A stretch of 64,000 bases of DNA from Roseovarius aestuarii (GCF_019966515.1 NZ_JAIMIB010000003.1:186001-250000), one strand, 5' to 3'; positions 23,491 to 32,930 are shown, counted from the first letter of the stretch. Numbers and translations: made by a program. The notes: generated by a model not told the origin, from the letters alone.

Positions 23491-24529
23491 ACCGATCGCC
23501 AATCCAACAGTCGCACGATCGACACTTTTACCCACTGCCGCGATTGCCACGACGGTGGTAATTGCATCGCTGCTGGCGATGGTGGCGGGGGCCAATCCGT
23601 TTCTGGTGCTGGGCGAGATCATCAAGGGCGCGGCAGGGTCGAAATTTGCCCTGCTGGAGACGCTGAACCGCGCGACGCCCCTGATCTTTACCGGATTGGC
23701 CGTCGCCGTCGCCTTCCGCGCCAAGCTGTGGAACATCGGTGCCGAGGCGCAGCTTTATGCAGGGGCGTTGGTCACGGTGGTGCTGGGCACTGGCGCGCTT
23801 GGGTTGCCCTCTTGGATGCTGTTGCCGACGCTGGCGGTGCTTGCCATGCTGGCGGGCGCCGTCGTGCTCCTGATACCGGCGCTCTTGAAGGTGCGGTTTG
23901 GCGTCGATGAAGTGGTGACAACGCTTTTGTTCAACTTCATCTTCCTCCTATTCATCTCGATGCTGCTGGAGGGGCCGCTGAAGGACCCGATGGGCATGGG
24001 CTGGCCCAAATCCGCGCGATTGATCCCCGAGGCGCGGCTGCCGAGGATCTTTGACGGTCTGCGGCTGCATTGGGGGTTCGGGCTGGCCCTGATCGCGGCC
24101 TGTGTCGTCTGGGTGATCGAACGGCGCACGACGCTGGGATACGAGATGCGCGCCGTGGGCCTGAACCGTGAGGCGGCGCAGTTCGCGGGCATTCCGGTCA
24201 ACGCAGTGCTGATCAAGACGGCGCTGCTGTCCGGCGGGCTGGCGGCGCTGGCCGGCTTTTCCGAGGCATCGGGGCTGAAGGGCAACCTGACCTTGGATCT
24301 GAGCCCCGGCTTTGGCTACACCGGCATCATCGTGGCGATGCTGGCGCTGCTCAATCCGCTGGCGGTGGTGGCAGCGGCGCTTTTCGTCGCGGGCATTTTC
24401 GTGGGTGCGGACAGCATGAGCCGCGCGGTGGGCGTGCCGACTTACCTGGCCGATATCATGCTGGCGACTGCGCTGCTGCTGATGGTGCTGGCGATCATGC
24501 TGACGCGGTTCCGGATCGTGAGGGAGTAG
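23480..24529 (+). CDS. ABC transporter permease, nucleoside type (first)
   Basis: A 349-residue inner-membrane protein of the BPD_transp_2 family, with about eight to ten hydrophobic segments. It shows the FTGLAVAVAFRAKLWNIGAEAQL motif near residue 80, found in permeases paired with BMP binding proteins, and an LSGGLAALAGFSEASGLKGN stretch. It pairs with the next gene to form the heterodimeric channel. Start at 23480 overlaps the ATPase end. Confidence 0.9.
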   Translation: MRLEPIANPTVARSTLLPTAAIATTVVIASLLAMVAGANPFLVLGEIIKGAAGSKFALLETLNRATPLIFTGLAVAVAFRAKLWNIGAEAQLYAGALVTVVLGTGALGLPSWMLLPTLAVLAMLAGAVVLLIPALLKVRFGVDEVVTTLLFNFIFLLFISMLLEGPLKDPMGMGWPKSARLIPEARLPRIFDGLRLHWGFGLALIAACVVWVIERRTTLGYEMRAVGLNREAAQFAGIPVNAVLIKTALLSGGLAALAGFSEASGLKGNLTLDLSPGFGYTGIIVAMLALLNPLAVVAAALFVAGIFVGADSMSRAVGVPTYLADIMLATALLLMVLAIMLTRFRIVRE

Positions 24530-24533
24530 GGAT

Positions 24534-25478
24534 ATGGACCTGATAGACATCCTGCTGTCCGCCAGTTTCTGGACCGCCGCGATCCGCATCGCCAGCCCGC
24601 TGATCTTTGCCACCCTGGGCGAGCTGATCTGCGAACGCGCAGGCGTTCTGAACCTCGGTATCGAGGGGATCATGGTGGCGGGCGCCTTTGCCGGCTGGAT
24701 GGGCGCCTATTCAGGCCTCGGCCTGTGGGGCGGCGTCTGTGTGGCGATGGCGGTGGGGATGATGTTCGGCCTCATCCATTCGCTTTTGACCGTACCCTTT
24801 GGCCTGTCGCAGCACGTGGTCGGGCTGGGGGTGACGCTGCTGGCCACGTCGATGACCTATTACGCCTATCGCCTTGCCCTGCCCGAGGTGACATCGCCGC
24901 CCAAGATCGATGCCTTTCAGCCGTTCGAAATTCCCTTGCTGTCTGATATTCCGCTGATCGGTCCGGCGCTCTTTTCACAGACACCGCTGACCTATCTGGC
25001 TTTCACCCTGGTGGGGGTGGTCTGGGTCGTGCTCTACCGTACGCCTTTAGGGCTAGCCTTGCGGGCTGCCGGGGAAAACCCTGCCGCCGTTGCCGCTCAG
25101 GGTCTGTCGGTCACCGGTATCCGCATGGGCGCGGTGATCATAGGCAGCGGTTTGATGGCTGTGGGGGGCGCGTTCCTGACCATGTCGGCGTTTGATTCCT
25201 TCTTCTTCGAAATGGTCAACGGGCGTGGCTGGATCTGCATCGCGTTGGTGGTGTTTGGCGCGTGGAAGCCGGGCAAGGCCCTGCTTGGGGCCATTCTTTT
25301 CGCCGCCTTTGACGCGCTGCAAATCCGCATACAGCAGTCGCCGCTGGGGGCCGATATCCCCTATCAGGTGTTTCTGATGATGCCCTATTTCCTCAGCATC
25401 CTGGCGCTGATTGTCATGTCGCGCCGGGCCGAGGTGCCCGCCGCGCTGATGGTGCCATTCAACAAAGGAGAGCGCTGA
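24534..25478 (+). CDS. ABC transporter permease, nucleoside type (second)
   Basis: A 314-residue inner-membrane permease of the BPD_transp_2 family. The motif TLGELICERAGVLNLGIEGIM near residue 26 is the characteristic sequence of the second subunit in BMP-type transporters. About eight hydrophobic segments follow, including GRGWICIALVVFGAWKPG. The TGATG junction at the 3' end couples it to the deaminase, which suggests that the imported compound is the deaminase substrate. Confidence 0.9.
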   Translation: MDLIDILLSASFWTAAIRIASPLIFATLGELICERAGVLNLGIEGIMVAGAFAGWMGAYSGLGLWGGVCVAMAVGMMFGLIHSLLTVPFGLSQHVVGLGVTLLATSMTYYAYRLALPEVTSPPKIDAFQPFEIPLLSDIPLIGPALFSQTPLTYLAFTLVGVVWVVLYRTPLGLALRAAGENPAAVAAQGLSVTGIRMGAVIIGSGLMAVGGAFLTMSAFDSFFFEMVNGRGWICIALVVFGAWKPGKALLGAILFAAFDALQIRIQQSPLGADIPYQVFLMMPYFLSILALIVMSRRAEVPAALMVPFNKGER

Positions 25479-26755
25479 TGTTCGATCTGATTGTCAAAGG
25501 CGGCACGCTGCCTGATGGGACCGTGGCGGATATCGGGATCACCGGCGACCGGATTGCCGAGGTCGGAAAGATCGAGGCTGAAGCCGGGCGGGTGATTGAT
25601 GCCAGTGGCGATCTGGTCAGCCCGCCCTTTGTCGATCCGCATTTCCACCTGGATGCGACGCAATCCTATGGCATTCCACGGATCAACGCCTCTGGCACAT
25701 TGCTCGAGGGGATCGGCCTGTGGGGCGAGCTGAAAGGGGTCATGACGCAGGATGAGGTTGTAGAACGCGCTCTGACCTATTGTGACTGGGCCGCCAGTAT
25801 GGGGCTCTTGCACATCCGCAGCCATGTGGACACCTGCGATGACCGGCTGTTGGGGGTCGAAGCGCTGCTGGACGTGCGCGAAAAGGTGAAGGATTATATC
25901 GACCTGCAACTGGTCGCCTTCCCGCAGGACGGGTTCTACCGTGACCCGACGGCGCGGGAAAACACCATCCGGGCGCTGGATATGGGCGTCGATGTGGTGG
26001 GGGGCATCCCGCATTTTGAACGCACGATGGCGGATGGCGCGGCGTCGGTGCGTGAACTATGCGAAATCGCCGCCGAGCGCGGGCTGATGGTCGACATGCA
26101 TTGCGATGAAACCGACGATCCGATGAGCCGCCACATTGAGGCACTGGCCTATGAGACGCAACGGCTTGGGCTGCAGGGCCGTGTGGCCGGCTCGCACCTT
26201 ACCTCGATGCATTCGATGGATAGTTACTATGTCTCAAAACTGCTGCCGCTGATGGCCGAGGCCGAGGTGGCGGCGATCCCCAATCCGCTGATCAACATCA
26301 TGTTGCAGGGCCGTCACGACACTTTCCCCAAGCGGCGCGGCCTGACCCGGGTCAGGGAAATGCTGGCGATGGGCATCCGCGTCGGCTTTGGCCAGGATTG
26401 CGTGCTGGATCCGTGGTATTCGCTGGGCACCGGCGACATGCTGGACGTGGCTTTCATGGGGCTGCACGTGGCGCAGATGTCATCGCCGGATGAGATGCGC
26501 AAATGCTTTGACATGGTGACGACAGACAGCGCCGCGATCATGGGGTTAGGCGATTATGGCCTGAAAGTGGGCGCGCAGGCGTCGCTTGTGGTGCTGGATG
26601 CGGGCAACCCGATCGAAGCGGTGCGGCTGCGCGCCACACGGCTGCATGTGGTGGCCAAGGGCAAGCTGATAAGTTCCACCCCGCGTAGCGATGCATCACT
26701 GAACCTGCCCGGGCGCGACGACACGGTGCGAAGACGGCACAGCGCCCATAGCTGA
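25478..26755 (+). CDS. Cytosine deaminase-like amidohydrolase
   Basis: A 425-residue metal-dependent hydrolase of the CodA branch. Metal ligands are visible in HFHLDATQ (near residue 53), HSHVDTCD, HCDETDD (near 209) and GQDCVLDPWYSLGTGDML, where CodA has an equivalent GHDDVFDPWYPLG-type motif. A cysteine replaces the first aspartate of that last loop, which may shift specificity. With a nucleoside-type transporter upstream, deamination or ring hydrolysis of an imported nucleobase is likely. Cytosine, other pyrimidines or methylated bases cannot be separated from sequence alone. Confidence 0.82.
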   Translation: MFDLIVKGGTLPDGTVADIGITGDRIAEVGKIEAEAGRVIDASGDLVSPPFVDPHFHLDATQSYGIPRINASGTLLEGIGLWGELKGVMTQDEVVERALTYCDWAASMGLLHIRSHVDTCDDRLLGVEALLDVREKVKDYIDLQLVAFPQDGFYRDPTARENTIRALDMGVDVVGGIPHFERTMADGAASVRELCEIAAERGLMVDMHCDETDDPMSRHIEALAYETQRLGLQGRVAGSHLTSMHSMDSYYVSKLLPLMAEAEVAAIPNPLINIMLQGRHDTFPKRRGLTRVREMLAMGIRVGFGQDCVLDPWYSLGTGDMLDVAFMGLHVAQMSSPDEMRKCFDMVTTDSAAIMGLGDYGLKVGAQASLVVLDAGNPIEAVRLRATRLHVVAKGKLISSTPRSDASLNLPGRDDTVRRRHSAHS

Positions 26756-26888
26756 CCCATCCGCTGCACCGTGATTTCGAAAATTCGCCATATATTAACC
26801 ATATCAGCGGGTTCATATGCTGTGCGTTGCGAAATTTCGTGTTATGCGTGCGCAAATTCTTTGTGATCCTGGCCGGGAGAGTTCATTT

Positions 26889-28328
26889 TTGACCCAGATT
26901 ACCCCTGTATTGCTTGCCGGTGGGTCCGGTACGCGCCTGTGGCCGCTGTCACGCAAAAGCTATCCCAAGCAGTTTACCAAACTGGTGGGCGATCAAAGCC
27001 TGTTTCAGGCCTCGGCCTGTCGTTTGTCCGGCCCGGATTATGCCGAACCTGTGGTGATCACGGGCTCGGATTTCCGCTTTATCGCGACTGAACAATTGCG
27101 CGCGGAAGGGATCGAGAATGGCACCGTCCTGATCGAACCCGAAGGGCGCAATACCGCGCCGGCGGTTCTGGCCGCAGCGCTGTGGCTGGAGGCACGCGAT
27201 CCGGACGGACTGATGCTGGTGGCGCCGTCGGATCATATCATCCCAAGTTCCGCCGAATTCGCCGCTGCGGTGCAGATGGGCAAGGACGCTGCGATCGACG
27301 GCAATCTGGTCACCTTCGGCATCGCCCCGAACCGGCCCGAGACCGCCTATGGCTATCTGGAATTGACCGCCGACCCCTCCGAGGCAAAAGGCCCGATTCC
27401 GCTGGCGCGGTTCGTGGAAAAGCCCGACCGCGAGACCGCACAGGCGATGTTGGACAGCGGCAACTACCTGTGGAATGGCGGGATTTTCCTGTTTTCGGTC
27501 AAGGGCATTCTGGATGCGTTTCACACTCATGCGCCGCAGCTGGTGGATCAGGTCCGCACGGCGGTCGAGAAAACCCAGCCGGACCTGGATTTCTTTCGCA
27601 TCGACCCCGAGGCGTGGAAGGCTGTCGAGGATATCTCGATCGACTACGCGGTCATGGAAAAGGCCGATAATCTCGTGGTTGTTCCGTTCAACGGTGGTTG
27701 GTCCGATTTGGGTGACTGGGATTCGGTCAGTCGCGAAATGGGATCAGATGGTGACGGCAATGCCGTGCACGGGTCTGCCACGGCGGTGGATTGCGCGAAC
27801 AGCCTGCTGAGGGCTGAGGATGACGGGGTGGAGCTTGTCGGGCTTGGCCTGAAGGACGTAATGGTTGTTTCAACCCGCGACGCGGTGCTGGTAGCGGATA
27901 AATCCCGCGCGCAGGATGTGAAGAAGGTTGTTGATCAACTGAAACAGAAAGACGCCAAACAAGCGACCGAGTTTCCGTGGGATCAGCGCCCCTGGGGCAT
28001 GTTCGAAACGCTGGCTCTGGGGGATCGGTTTCAGGTCAAGCGCATCGTTGTCAAACCCGGCGGTATCCTGAGCCTGCAAAGCCATCACCACCGGGCCGAG
28101 CACTGGATCGTGGTGGCGGGCACCGCCAAGGTCACGATCAATGACGACGTAAAGCTGCTGTCGGAAAACGAGAGCGTCTACATCCCGCTGGGCGCCGTGC
28201 ACCGGATGGAGAACCCGGGTAAGGTGCCGATGGTTTTGATCGAAGTACAGACCGGCAGCTACCTGGGCGAAGATGACATCGTGCGCCTCGAAGATGTCTA
28301 CGACCGGGGCCAGGGCGCCAAAGGGTAA
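26889..28328 (+). CDS. manC: Mannose-1-phosphate guanylyltransferase / mannose-6-phosphate isomerase
   Basis: A bifunctional enzyme of about 479 residues. The N-terminal nucleotidyltransferase has PVLLAGGSGTRLWPLSRKSYPKQF at its start, VAPSDHII and FVEKPDR. The C-terminal cupin (type II isomerase) has RPWGMFETL, KPGGILSLQSHHHRAEHW and the GAVHRMENPG metal motif. It makes GDP-mannose for surface polysaccharide. A TTG at 26889, six bases after GGGAGAG, gives the normal N-terminus (TQITPVLLAGG); an in-frame start at 26817 would add 24 residues not seen in the family. It stands alone, 11 kb from the rhamnose operon. Confidence 0.92.
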   Translation: MTQITPVLLAGGSGTRLWPLSRKSYPKQFTKLVGDQSLFQASACRLSGPDYAEPVVITGSDFRFIATEQLRAEGIENGTVLIEPEGRNTAPAVLAAALWLEARDPDGLMLVAPSDHIIPSSAEFAAAVQMGKDAAIDGNLVTFGIAPNRPETAYGYLELTADPSEAKGPIPLARFVEKPDRETAQAMLDSGNYLWNGGIFLFSVKGILDAFHTHAPQLVDQVRTAVEKTQPDLDFFRIDPEAWKAVEDISIDYAVMEKADNLVVVPFNGGWSDLGDWDSVSREMGSDGDGNAVHGSATAVDCANSLLRAEDDGVELVGLGLKDVMVVSTRDAVLVADKSRAQDVKKVVDQLKQKDAKQATEFPWDQRPWGMFETLALGDRFQVKRIVVKPGGILSLQSHHHRAEHWIVVAGTAKVTINDDVKLLSENESVYIPLGAVHRMENPGKVPMVLIEVQTGSYLGEDDIVRLEDVYDRGQGAKG

Positions 28329-28379
28329 ACTCGCGGCTTTTGCTGTATGCTGGCGGGAAGCCTCTGAGGGAGTGCTACA

Positions 28380-28811
28380 ATGAAAAGCGCGATCGCAAAA
28401 CTGCTGATCCTGGCGGGATTTGTTGCTGGTATTTGTGTGGGTGCCTGGGGCGCGGGCCCCTTTGTCCAGAATGCGATGGCCCAATCTGCGCAGGATTGCG
28501 GCCAGAGCTATCCCAACATTCCCGGGCGGTTGGTGCTGGAGAATGACAAAATGGTTGTTCAGCGTTTCAGTTTTCCGCCGGGGCAATGGGAGGGTGTACA
28601 TGCGCACTCGCCCGATCAACTTTATATCATGCTGACCGATGCGCATTGGACGGTGCGTTATGGCAGCCGGGTGACATCCGGCTTCTCGCCTGCAGGATCG
28701 GTGGGGTTCTATGGGCCGGTAGATATCGCGGAAGACCACGAATCCGTGAACTCCGGCGATGCGCCGGTGGAGCTGATCTGGGTGACGCTGAAAGAGAGCT
28801 GCAGTGGTTGA
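28380..28811 (+). CDS. Secreted or membrane-anchored cupin-fold protein
   Basis: A 143-residue protein with an N-terminal signal peptide or anchor (hydrophobic residues 8-30, possible cleavage after AMA at 36). The remainder has a small cupin pattern: PGQWEGVHAHSPDQLYIMLTDAHW near residue 65 with two histidines, and a later SVNSGDAPVELIWVTLK strand. Two cysteines (near positions 40 and 141) may form a disulfide. Function unknown; its neighbours give no clue. Confidence 0.65.
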   Translation: MKSAIAKLLILAGFVAGICVGAWGAGPFVQNAMAQSAQDCGQSYPNIPGRLVLENDKMVVQRFSFPPGQWEGVHAHSPDQLYIMLTDAHWTVRYGSRVTSGFSPAGSVGFYGPVDIAEDHESVNSGDAPVELIWVTLKESCSG

Positions 28812-28906
28812 CGGGCGGAAAGTTGCCGCTCGGTTTTTCGCTTCTTGCGAGCAGCCAAGGTCTTGCGCTTCATGACGACTTAGGTGGACAGAAGAGGGAT
28901 CGGGAT

Positions 28907-29386
28907 ATGGTCAAACGCATTTGGCTGGTAACGTTTTTGGCATTTGTCGCCGCCTGTTCCAGTCTGAGCGATCCCGGCCCCGTCGAGCCACCGCTTTATC
29001 CGAATGAAACTCCGGCGCTGCGCCAACAGATCAATACCTATGCCGATCATTACGAGGTGCCGCGCCCGCTGGTGCATAAAGTGATCCAGCGCGAGAGCGA
29101 CTATCGACCCAAAGCCCGCAACGGCCCATACTACGGGATGATGCAGATCCTGCCTGAAACCGCCGGCATCATGGGGTTCCGCGGCAGGCCGAATGACTTG
29201 CTGGATGCCGAAACCAACCTGAAATGGGCGGTGAAATATTTGCGCGGGGCCTGGCTGGTGTCAGACGGCAACATGGATCGGGCGGTGATGTGGTATGCAC
29301 GTGGTTATTACTACGAGGCCCGTAACCGTTGCCAACTGGTGGAAACCGGGCTGCTGAACCGGGAGATCGCCAAACATTGCCGATGA
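28907..29386 (+). CDS. Lytic transglycosylase (SLT domain) lipoprotein
   Basis: A 159-residue protein. A lipobox (FVAACSS, cysteine near residue 17) predicts outer-membrane anchoring. The SLT fold follows with the catalytic glutamate in HKVIQRESDYRPKARN, then GPYYGMMQILPETAG and LLDAETNLKWAVKYLRG. A WYARGYYYEA segment replaces the usual YNAG. This is a small, single-domain murein transglycosylase. The frame is open far upstream, but ATG 28907 starts the signal peptide and follows a GGGA ribosome site. Confidence 0.85.
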   Translation: MVKRIWLVTFLAFVAACSSLSDPGPVEPPLYPNETPALRQQINTYADHYEVPRPLVHKVIQRESDYRPKARNGPYYGMMQILPETAGIMGFRGRPNDLLDAETNLKWAVKYLRGAWLVSDGNMDRAVMWYARGYYYEARNRCQLVETGLLNREIAKHCR

Positions 29387-29405
29387 TCCCGGGTCGGTTT
29401 TTTTA
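29379..29405 (+). terminator. Probable terminator after the transglycosylase gene
   Basis: CCGA and TCGG arms around a CCCGGG centre, overlapping the stop codon, are followed by seven T residues. The stem is short, so strength is uncertain, but the T-run and position fit. Confidence 0.5.
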
Positions 29406-30209
29406 TCCGTTGCGTTGCACGATGACACTGTGTGGGTAGGGGATCGAAATGCCCTTGGTATCCATCGCTTCCTTGATCTGCTGGGTCAGAGTGAATTTCA
29501 GGTCCCAGTATTCGGCATTGTCGCACCAAAGCCGCGCGGTGATATCAACGCTGCTGTCGCCCAGATTGGTGACACGTACCCATGGCTCCGGGTCTTTGTG
29601 TATGCGTGGCTCCTGTACGGCGATATCTGCGATCAGCTTTTTCGCGCTTTCGGCGTCGTCGGCGTAGTCGATACCAAAGGTCAGATCCAGACGGCGGGTA
29701 TCGTGGTGGGAATAGTTGGTGATGATCTCGCCCCAGGCTTTGCCGTTGGGCACGATGACCTGCACGTTGTCGGGCGTCACCAATTCGGTAAAAAACAGCG
29801 CAATTTGCTGCACCGTGCCCGAAGTGCCGCCGATATCCACATATTGCCCCTGCGAATATGGCCGAAAGATTACCAGCATCAGGCCGGCGGCCAGATCGGA
29901 AAGCGTGCCTTGCAACGCCATGCCGATGGCAAGCGTGGCAGCACCCATGACCGCGACAAGGCTGGTCGCCTCAATCCCGAAAATGCCCAGAACTGCCATC
30001 ACCACCATCAGGCGGATGACCCATTTCACCAGATTGGCGGCAAAATTCCCGATAGTGTTGTCGATATTTTCGTTGGCATTCACTTTGCGGCTGACCAATC
30101 GGGCAACCATGCCCGCCACCGCCCAGCCGATGACCAGCACCACAAGGGCTTTGGCGGCATCAACCAAGATTGGCCCATAACTAAGGACTTGTTCGACTAT
30201 CTGTTCCAT
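29403..30209 (-). CDS. mscS: Small-conductance mechanosensitive channel (MscS family)
   Basis: A 268-residue inner-membrane protein of about MscS length. Three hydrophobic helices are followed by the pore helix GAATLAIGMALQGTLSDLAAGLMLVIFRP (residues 90-118), with its glycine and alanine packing pattern, then the beta domain (VDIGGTSGTVQQIALFFTELVTPDNVQVIVPNG) and a C-terminal alpha-beta domain. It releases solutes on hypo-osmotic shock. It converges on the transglycosylase gene and is upstream-adjacent to mscL on the same strand, though a terminator separates the two. Confidence 0.93.
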   Translation of the reverse strand: MEQIVEQVLSYGPILVDAAKALVVLVIGWAVAGMVARLVSRKVNANENIDNTIGNFAANLVKWVIRLMVVMAVLGIFGIEATSLVAVMGAATLAIGMALQGTLSDLAAGLMLVIFRPYSQGQYVDIGGTSGTVQQIALFFTELVTPDNVQVIVPNGKAWGEIITNYSHHDTRRLDLTFGIDYADDAESAKKLIADIAVQEPRIHKDPEPWVRVTNLGDSSVDITARLWCDNAEYWDLKFTLTQQIKEAMDTKGISIPYPHSVIVQRNG

Positions 30210-30263
30210 CCCGTTTCCCTATTCTTTTCGCGCTTCAGTGCACCACCTATCGATCGAAGCCCG

Positions 30264-30294
30264 AAAATAAAGGGCCCGCCCAATGGCAGGCCCC
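30264..30294 (-). terminator. Rho-independent terminator of mscL
   Basis: On the minus strand a 9-base stem (arms at 30286-30294 and 30273-30281, one G-T pair) with a 4-base loop is followed by TTTATTTT. It sits about 28 bases after the mscL stop. Confidence 0.8.
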
Positions 30295-30321
30295 TTTTGT
30301 TGCGCAATTACGACGTGGTTC

Positions 30322-30747
30322 TTACTTTTTTGCCAGCGAGTCGCGGATTTCCATCAGGATATCCAACTCGGACGGGCCGGGGTCTTCGGCGGGTGCTTCC
30401 TCTTCCTCGGGAGCGGCGGCATCCTTCGCCTTGTTCACCGCCTTGACCAACAGGAAAACCACCCAGGCGATGATCAGGAAGTTGATGATCGCCATGATGA
30501 AGCGGCCATAAGCAAAGACGGCAGCGCCCGCCTCTTCGGCGGCGGCCATCGAGCTAAATTCGCCTTCGCCCAGGATCACATGCATGCCCGAGAAATCGAT
30601 CCCGCCCATGAAAAGGCTGATGATCGGATTAATCAGGTCGGCCACAAGCGAGCCGACAATCGCCGTGAATGCCGCGCCGATGATGATACCCACCGCCATG
30701 TCCATAACATTGCCCTTGGCAATGAAGTCCTTGAATTCTTGAATCAT
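30322..30747 (-). CDS. mscL: Large-conductance mechanosensitive channel
   Basis: A 141-residue protein with the MscL hallmark [30 protein letters not shown] at the N-terminus, a periplasmic loop with [15 protein letters not shown], the second transmembrane helix ([17 protein letters not shown]) and an acidic, proline-rich linker before the C-terminal helix bundle ([14 protein letters not shown]). ATG 30747 has GAGG five bases upstream and gives the standard start; an ATG seven codons earlier is in frame. It forms a homopentameric emergency valve. Confidence 0.96.
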   Translation of the reverse strand: MIQEFKDFIAKGNVMDMAVGIIIGAAFTAIVGSLVADLINPIISLFMGGIDFSGMHVILGEGEFSSMAAAEEAGAAVFAYGRFIMAIINFLIIAWVVFLLVKAVNKAKDAAAPEEEEAPAEDPGPSELDILMEIRDSLAKK

Positions 30748-30906
30748 TTGTCCCTCACCATTTTTCATGCGGCCTGTTCACGCCCGCCGCGAATTGAGTA
30801 ACATGAAATGCAAAAAACATGCAGACTCTTTTAATGGGAAAAAATGTCTCATTTTCCCTCGGAGCGAGATTTTGCCAATTCGCACCCAGCTGACCCGGTT
30901 TTCAGG

Positions 30907-31356
30907 TCACTCCGGCAAGGTGCTATCCAGCACATAGCGCAAGATATCAACTACCTGGGACGGCTCACGCGCGACGGCCAGTGCGGCGGCATCAACCTCC
31001 TTCAGCGGGTGGTCATGTTCCGGGCGCTGCAGGATAATGAGCGATTTGCCAAGTGCAGCCGCATAGCCCGCATCAAAGGCCGCGTTCCATTGCTTGTACT
31101 GCTCGCCGAAACGTACCACGACGACATCCGCATCGCTGATACCTTTGCGGGTGCGGATTGCATTGATCATCGCGCCTTTGTGGTCATGCCAGTACTTGTC
31201 AGGTTCCGCGCCCAGAATGGCGACGCCGCAATCATCACTGGCGCCGTGATCCGTCACCGGGCTTGAAAAGCTGACATCCAATCCAACGGCGCCTTCGATG
31301 ATCTGTTCGCGCCAATCCGTGTGTATCTCGCCGGAGAGATAGATTTTCAGGGTCAT
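30907..31356 (-). CDS. YtoQ family protein
   Basis: A 149-residue cytoplasmic protein starting LKIYLSGEIHTDWRE, with SPVTDHGASDDCGVAILG, an FGEQYKQWNAAFDAGYAAALGKSLI segment and a short C-terminal tail. This is the YtoQ pattern. The fold resembles nucleoside 2-deoxyribosyltransferases (SGEI start, D-A-G motif), but no activity has been established. A GAGGAGG ribosome site precedes the ATG. Confidence 0.85.
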   Translation of the reverse strand: MTLKIYLSGEIHTDWREQIIEGAVGLDVSFSSPVTDHGASDDCGVAILGAEPDKYWHDHKGAMINAIRTRKGISDADVVVVRFGEQYKQWNAAFDAGYAAALGKSLIILQRPEHDHPLKEVDAAALAVAREPSQVVDILRYVLDSTLPE

Positions 31357-31522
31357 GTCCGGTCCTCCTCAGGTACACTGATCTGCGAGTTTGTAAGGCA
31401 TCGGCGGACGGGGGCAAGCCCCGCCGTTGCAGGTTCCCCGGCTTGCGATTGACGCGGGGTGCACCGATGATATCCAAGGAAAGAGGCGGAGAAGGCGATG
31501 CCGCCGATTACAGGGCAGTTCA

Positions 31523-32443
31523 TTGGACGAAGAATTGAGGGACTTTCTGCAGCGGAACAAGCTGGTCATCCACATGGGTGCCCATAAAACTGCCACGACC
31601 TACATCCAGTCAGCCCTGAATGCGCAACGGGAACCCCTGAAATCGCAGGGCATCCTGATGGTGCTGCCCAGTGATTTGCGCGGCACCGGCATGTTGCAGG
31701 GTAAGAAGACACAGGGCGCTGCCGCTGAATCCGGCGACGGGGCGGGTAGCAAGAAACGGAATCTGACCACGTTGCTGGGCGAAATGGCGGCAGATCCGGA
31801 CACGCGCCGGATCGTGGTGTCCGAAGAGGGCCTAATCGGGTCACCGCGCAACAACCTCAATCGGAGGTCGCTCTACCCGAATTTGACGAGCAAACTGGCA
31901 AACCTGCCGAAACCGCTGGATCATCCCAATGTGACGTTTCTGCTCTCTTTGCGCGACTACGGCAGTTTCTTTTCGTCAAATGTCACGACCGCTGTGCGAC
32001 GGGGTAACATTTTTGACCCGGAGCAATTGCACGCATCACTGTTGCTGATGCATCGTAGCTGGGTTGATGTATTGACCGAGTTGCGCGCTGCGTTTCCGTC
32101 CGCGGCACTGAAAATCTGGCGATACGAGGATTTCGAGGCGCTTGAACCGTTGATATTTTCAGAACTTGCGCCAGGCTTTGAGGTGACCCCGTCAGACCGA
32201 CTGTTCGGGACGCTTTCTGGGAACGCGATAAAACATATCTTGGATCAGGTGGGGCCGGAGAGCGGCCCGGAAATTACGCGACCGGTCGTTCGGGCGGCCG
32301 TCAGAAAATATCCAATTTCCGCCAGAAATCCTTCTTTTAGCCTGTGGTCAGAAGAGGAAGCTGCGCATCTAACGTTTCGATATACCTTGGATTGGCAAGC
32401 GATCTGTCGCGGGTATCCTGGTATTGTTTTGGGAAGCGCGTGA
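31523..32443 (+). CDS. Sulfotransferase-like P-loop protein
   Basis: About 306 residues. The N-terminal HMGAHKTATTYIQSAL is the 5'-phosphosulfate-binding loop pattern of sulfotransferase-like proteins often seen near polysaccharide genes, and LLSLRDYGSFFSS resembles the 3'-phosphate-binding strand. No ATG precedes the P-loop in frame. TTG 31523, seven bases after AGGG, is the best start; another TTG lies at 31427, and the stretch between looks non-coding. Base composition is a little poorer in GC than the neighbours. Substrate unknown; carbohydrate sulfation is possible. Confidence 0.65.
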   Translation: MDEELRDFLQRNKLVIHMGAHKTATTYIQSALNAQREPLKSQGILMVLPSDLRGTGMLQGKKTQGAAAESGDGAGSKKRNLTTLLGEMAADPDTRRIVVSEEGLIGSPRNNLNRRSLYPNLTSKLANLPKPLDHPNVTFLLSLRDYGSFFSSNVTTAVRRGNIFDPEQLHASLLLMHRSWVDVLTELRAAFPSAALKIWRYEDFEALEPLIFSELAPGFEVTPSDRLFGTLSGNAIKHILDQVGPESGPEITRPVVRAAVRKYPISARNPSFSLWSEEEAAHLTFRYTLDWQAICRGYPGIVLGSA

Positions 32444-32476
32444 CGGACAGCGGCTTTTTTGCCGGCGGCGGCGCGA

Positions 32477-32926
32477 TCAAGTCTGGGTAGCGTCGATCTG
32501 ACGGGCCATAAGTATCTTGTTGCCGTCCTGTCCGGTGACCTCCCAACCCAGGTGCTGATAGAGCGCCACGTTATGTGGCATATCCTGATGGGTGGTCAAT
32601 TCGATGATGGCGTGTCCGGCATCACGCGCCGAAAAGATGATCGCCACAATCAGCGCCTTGCCTATGCCACGACCTGACTGATCCGGCGCGACGGCCACAT
32701 TCATCAGATGCGCCACCTCGCCAGTGACAGACACGATGGCACAGCCAAGCACCTTATCGCCGTCCACGGCGACCCAGACAATATTGTTGTCGATATCGTC
32801 TTTGACGCCTTCGGATACAGGCGGCAGGTCAATGCCAGCCGCGACATACCCCGAATAGGCCGCCTTGATGCAACTCGCCAACGCGCCGGCATCGGCGGTT
32901 ACGGCGCGGCGAAGAGTGTAGCCCAA
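32477..32926 (-). CDS. GNAT-family N-acetyltransferase
   Basis: A 149-residue acetyltransferase. The acetyl-CoA-binding motif is VAPDQSGRGIGKALI (near residues 78-92), preceded by HLMNVAV and followed by HNVALYQHLGWEVTG, the usual NxxAxxxYxxxGF element. The start is TTG at 32926 with GAGGGG eight bases upstream. It lies four bases downstream of pheT on the same strand and is probably expressed from the same message. Acceptor unknown. Confidence 0.85.
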   Translation of the reverse strand: MGYTLRRAVTADAGALASCIKAAYSGYVAAGIDLPPVSEGVKDDIDNNIVWVAVDGDKVLGCAIVSVTGEVAHLMNVAVAPDQSGRGIGKALIVAIIFSARDAGHAIIELTTHQDMPHNVALYQHLGWEVTGQDGNKILMARQIDATQT

Positions 32927-32930
32927 GCCG

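Noticed and set aside
26817..26888. Upstream N-terminal extension of manC
   Set aside because: The 24 extra residues do not resemble the family; a TTG with a good ribosome site gives the standard start.
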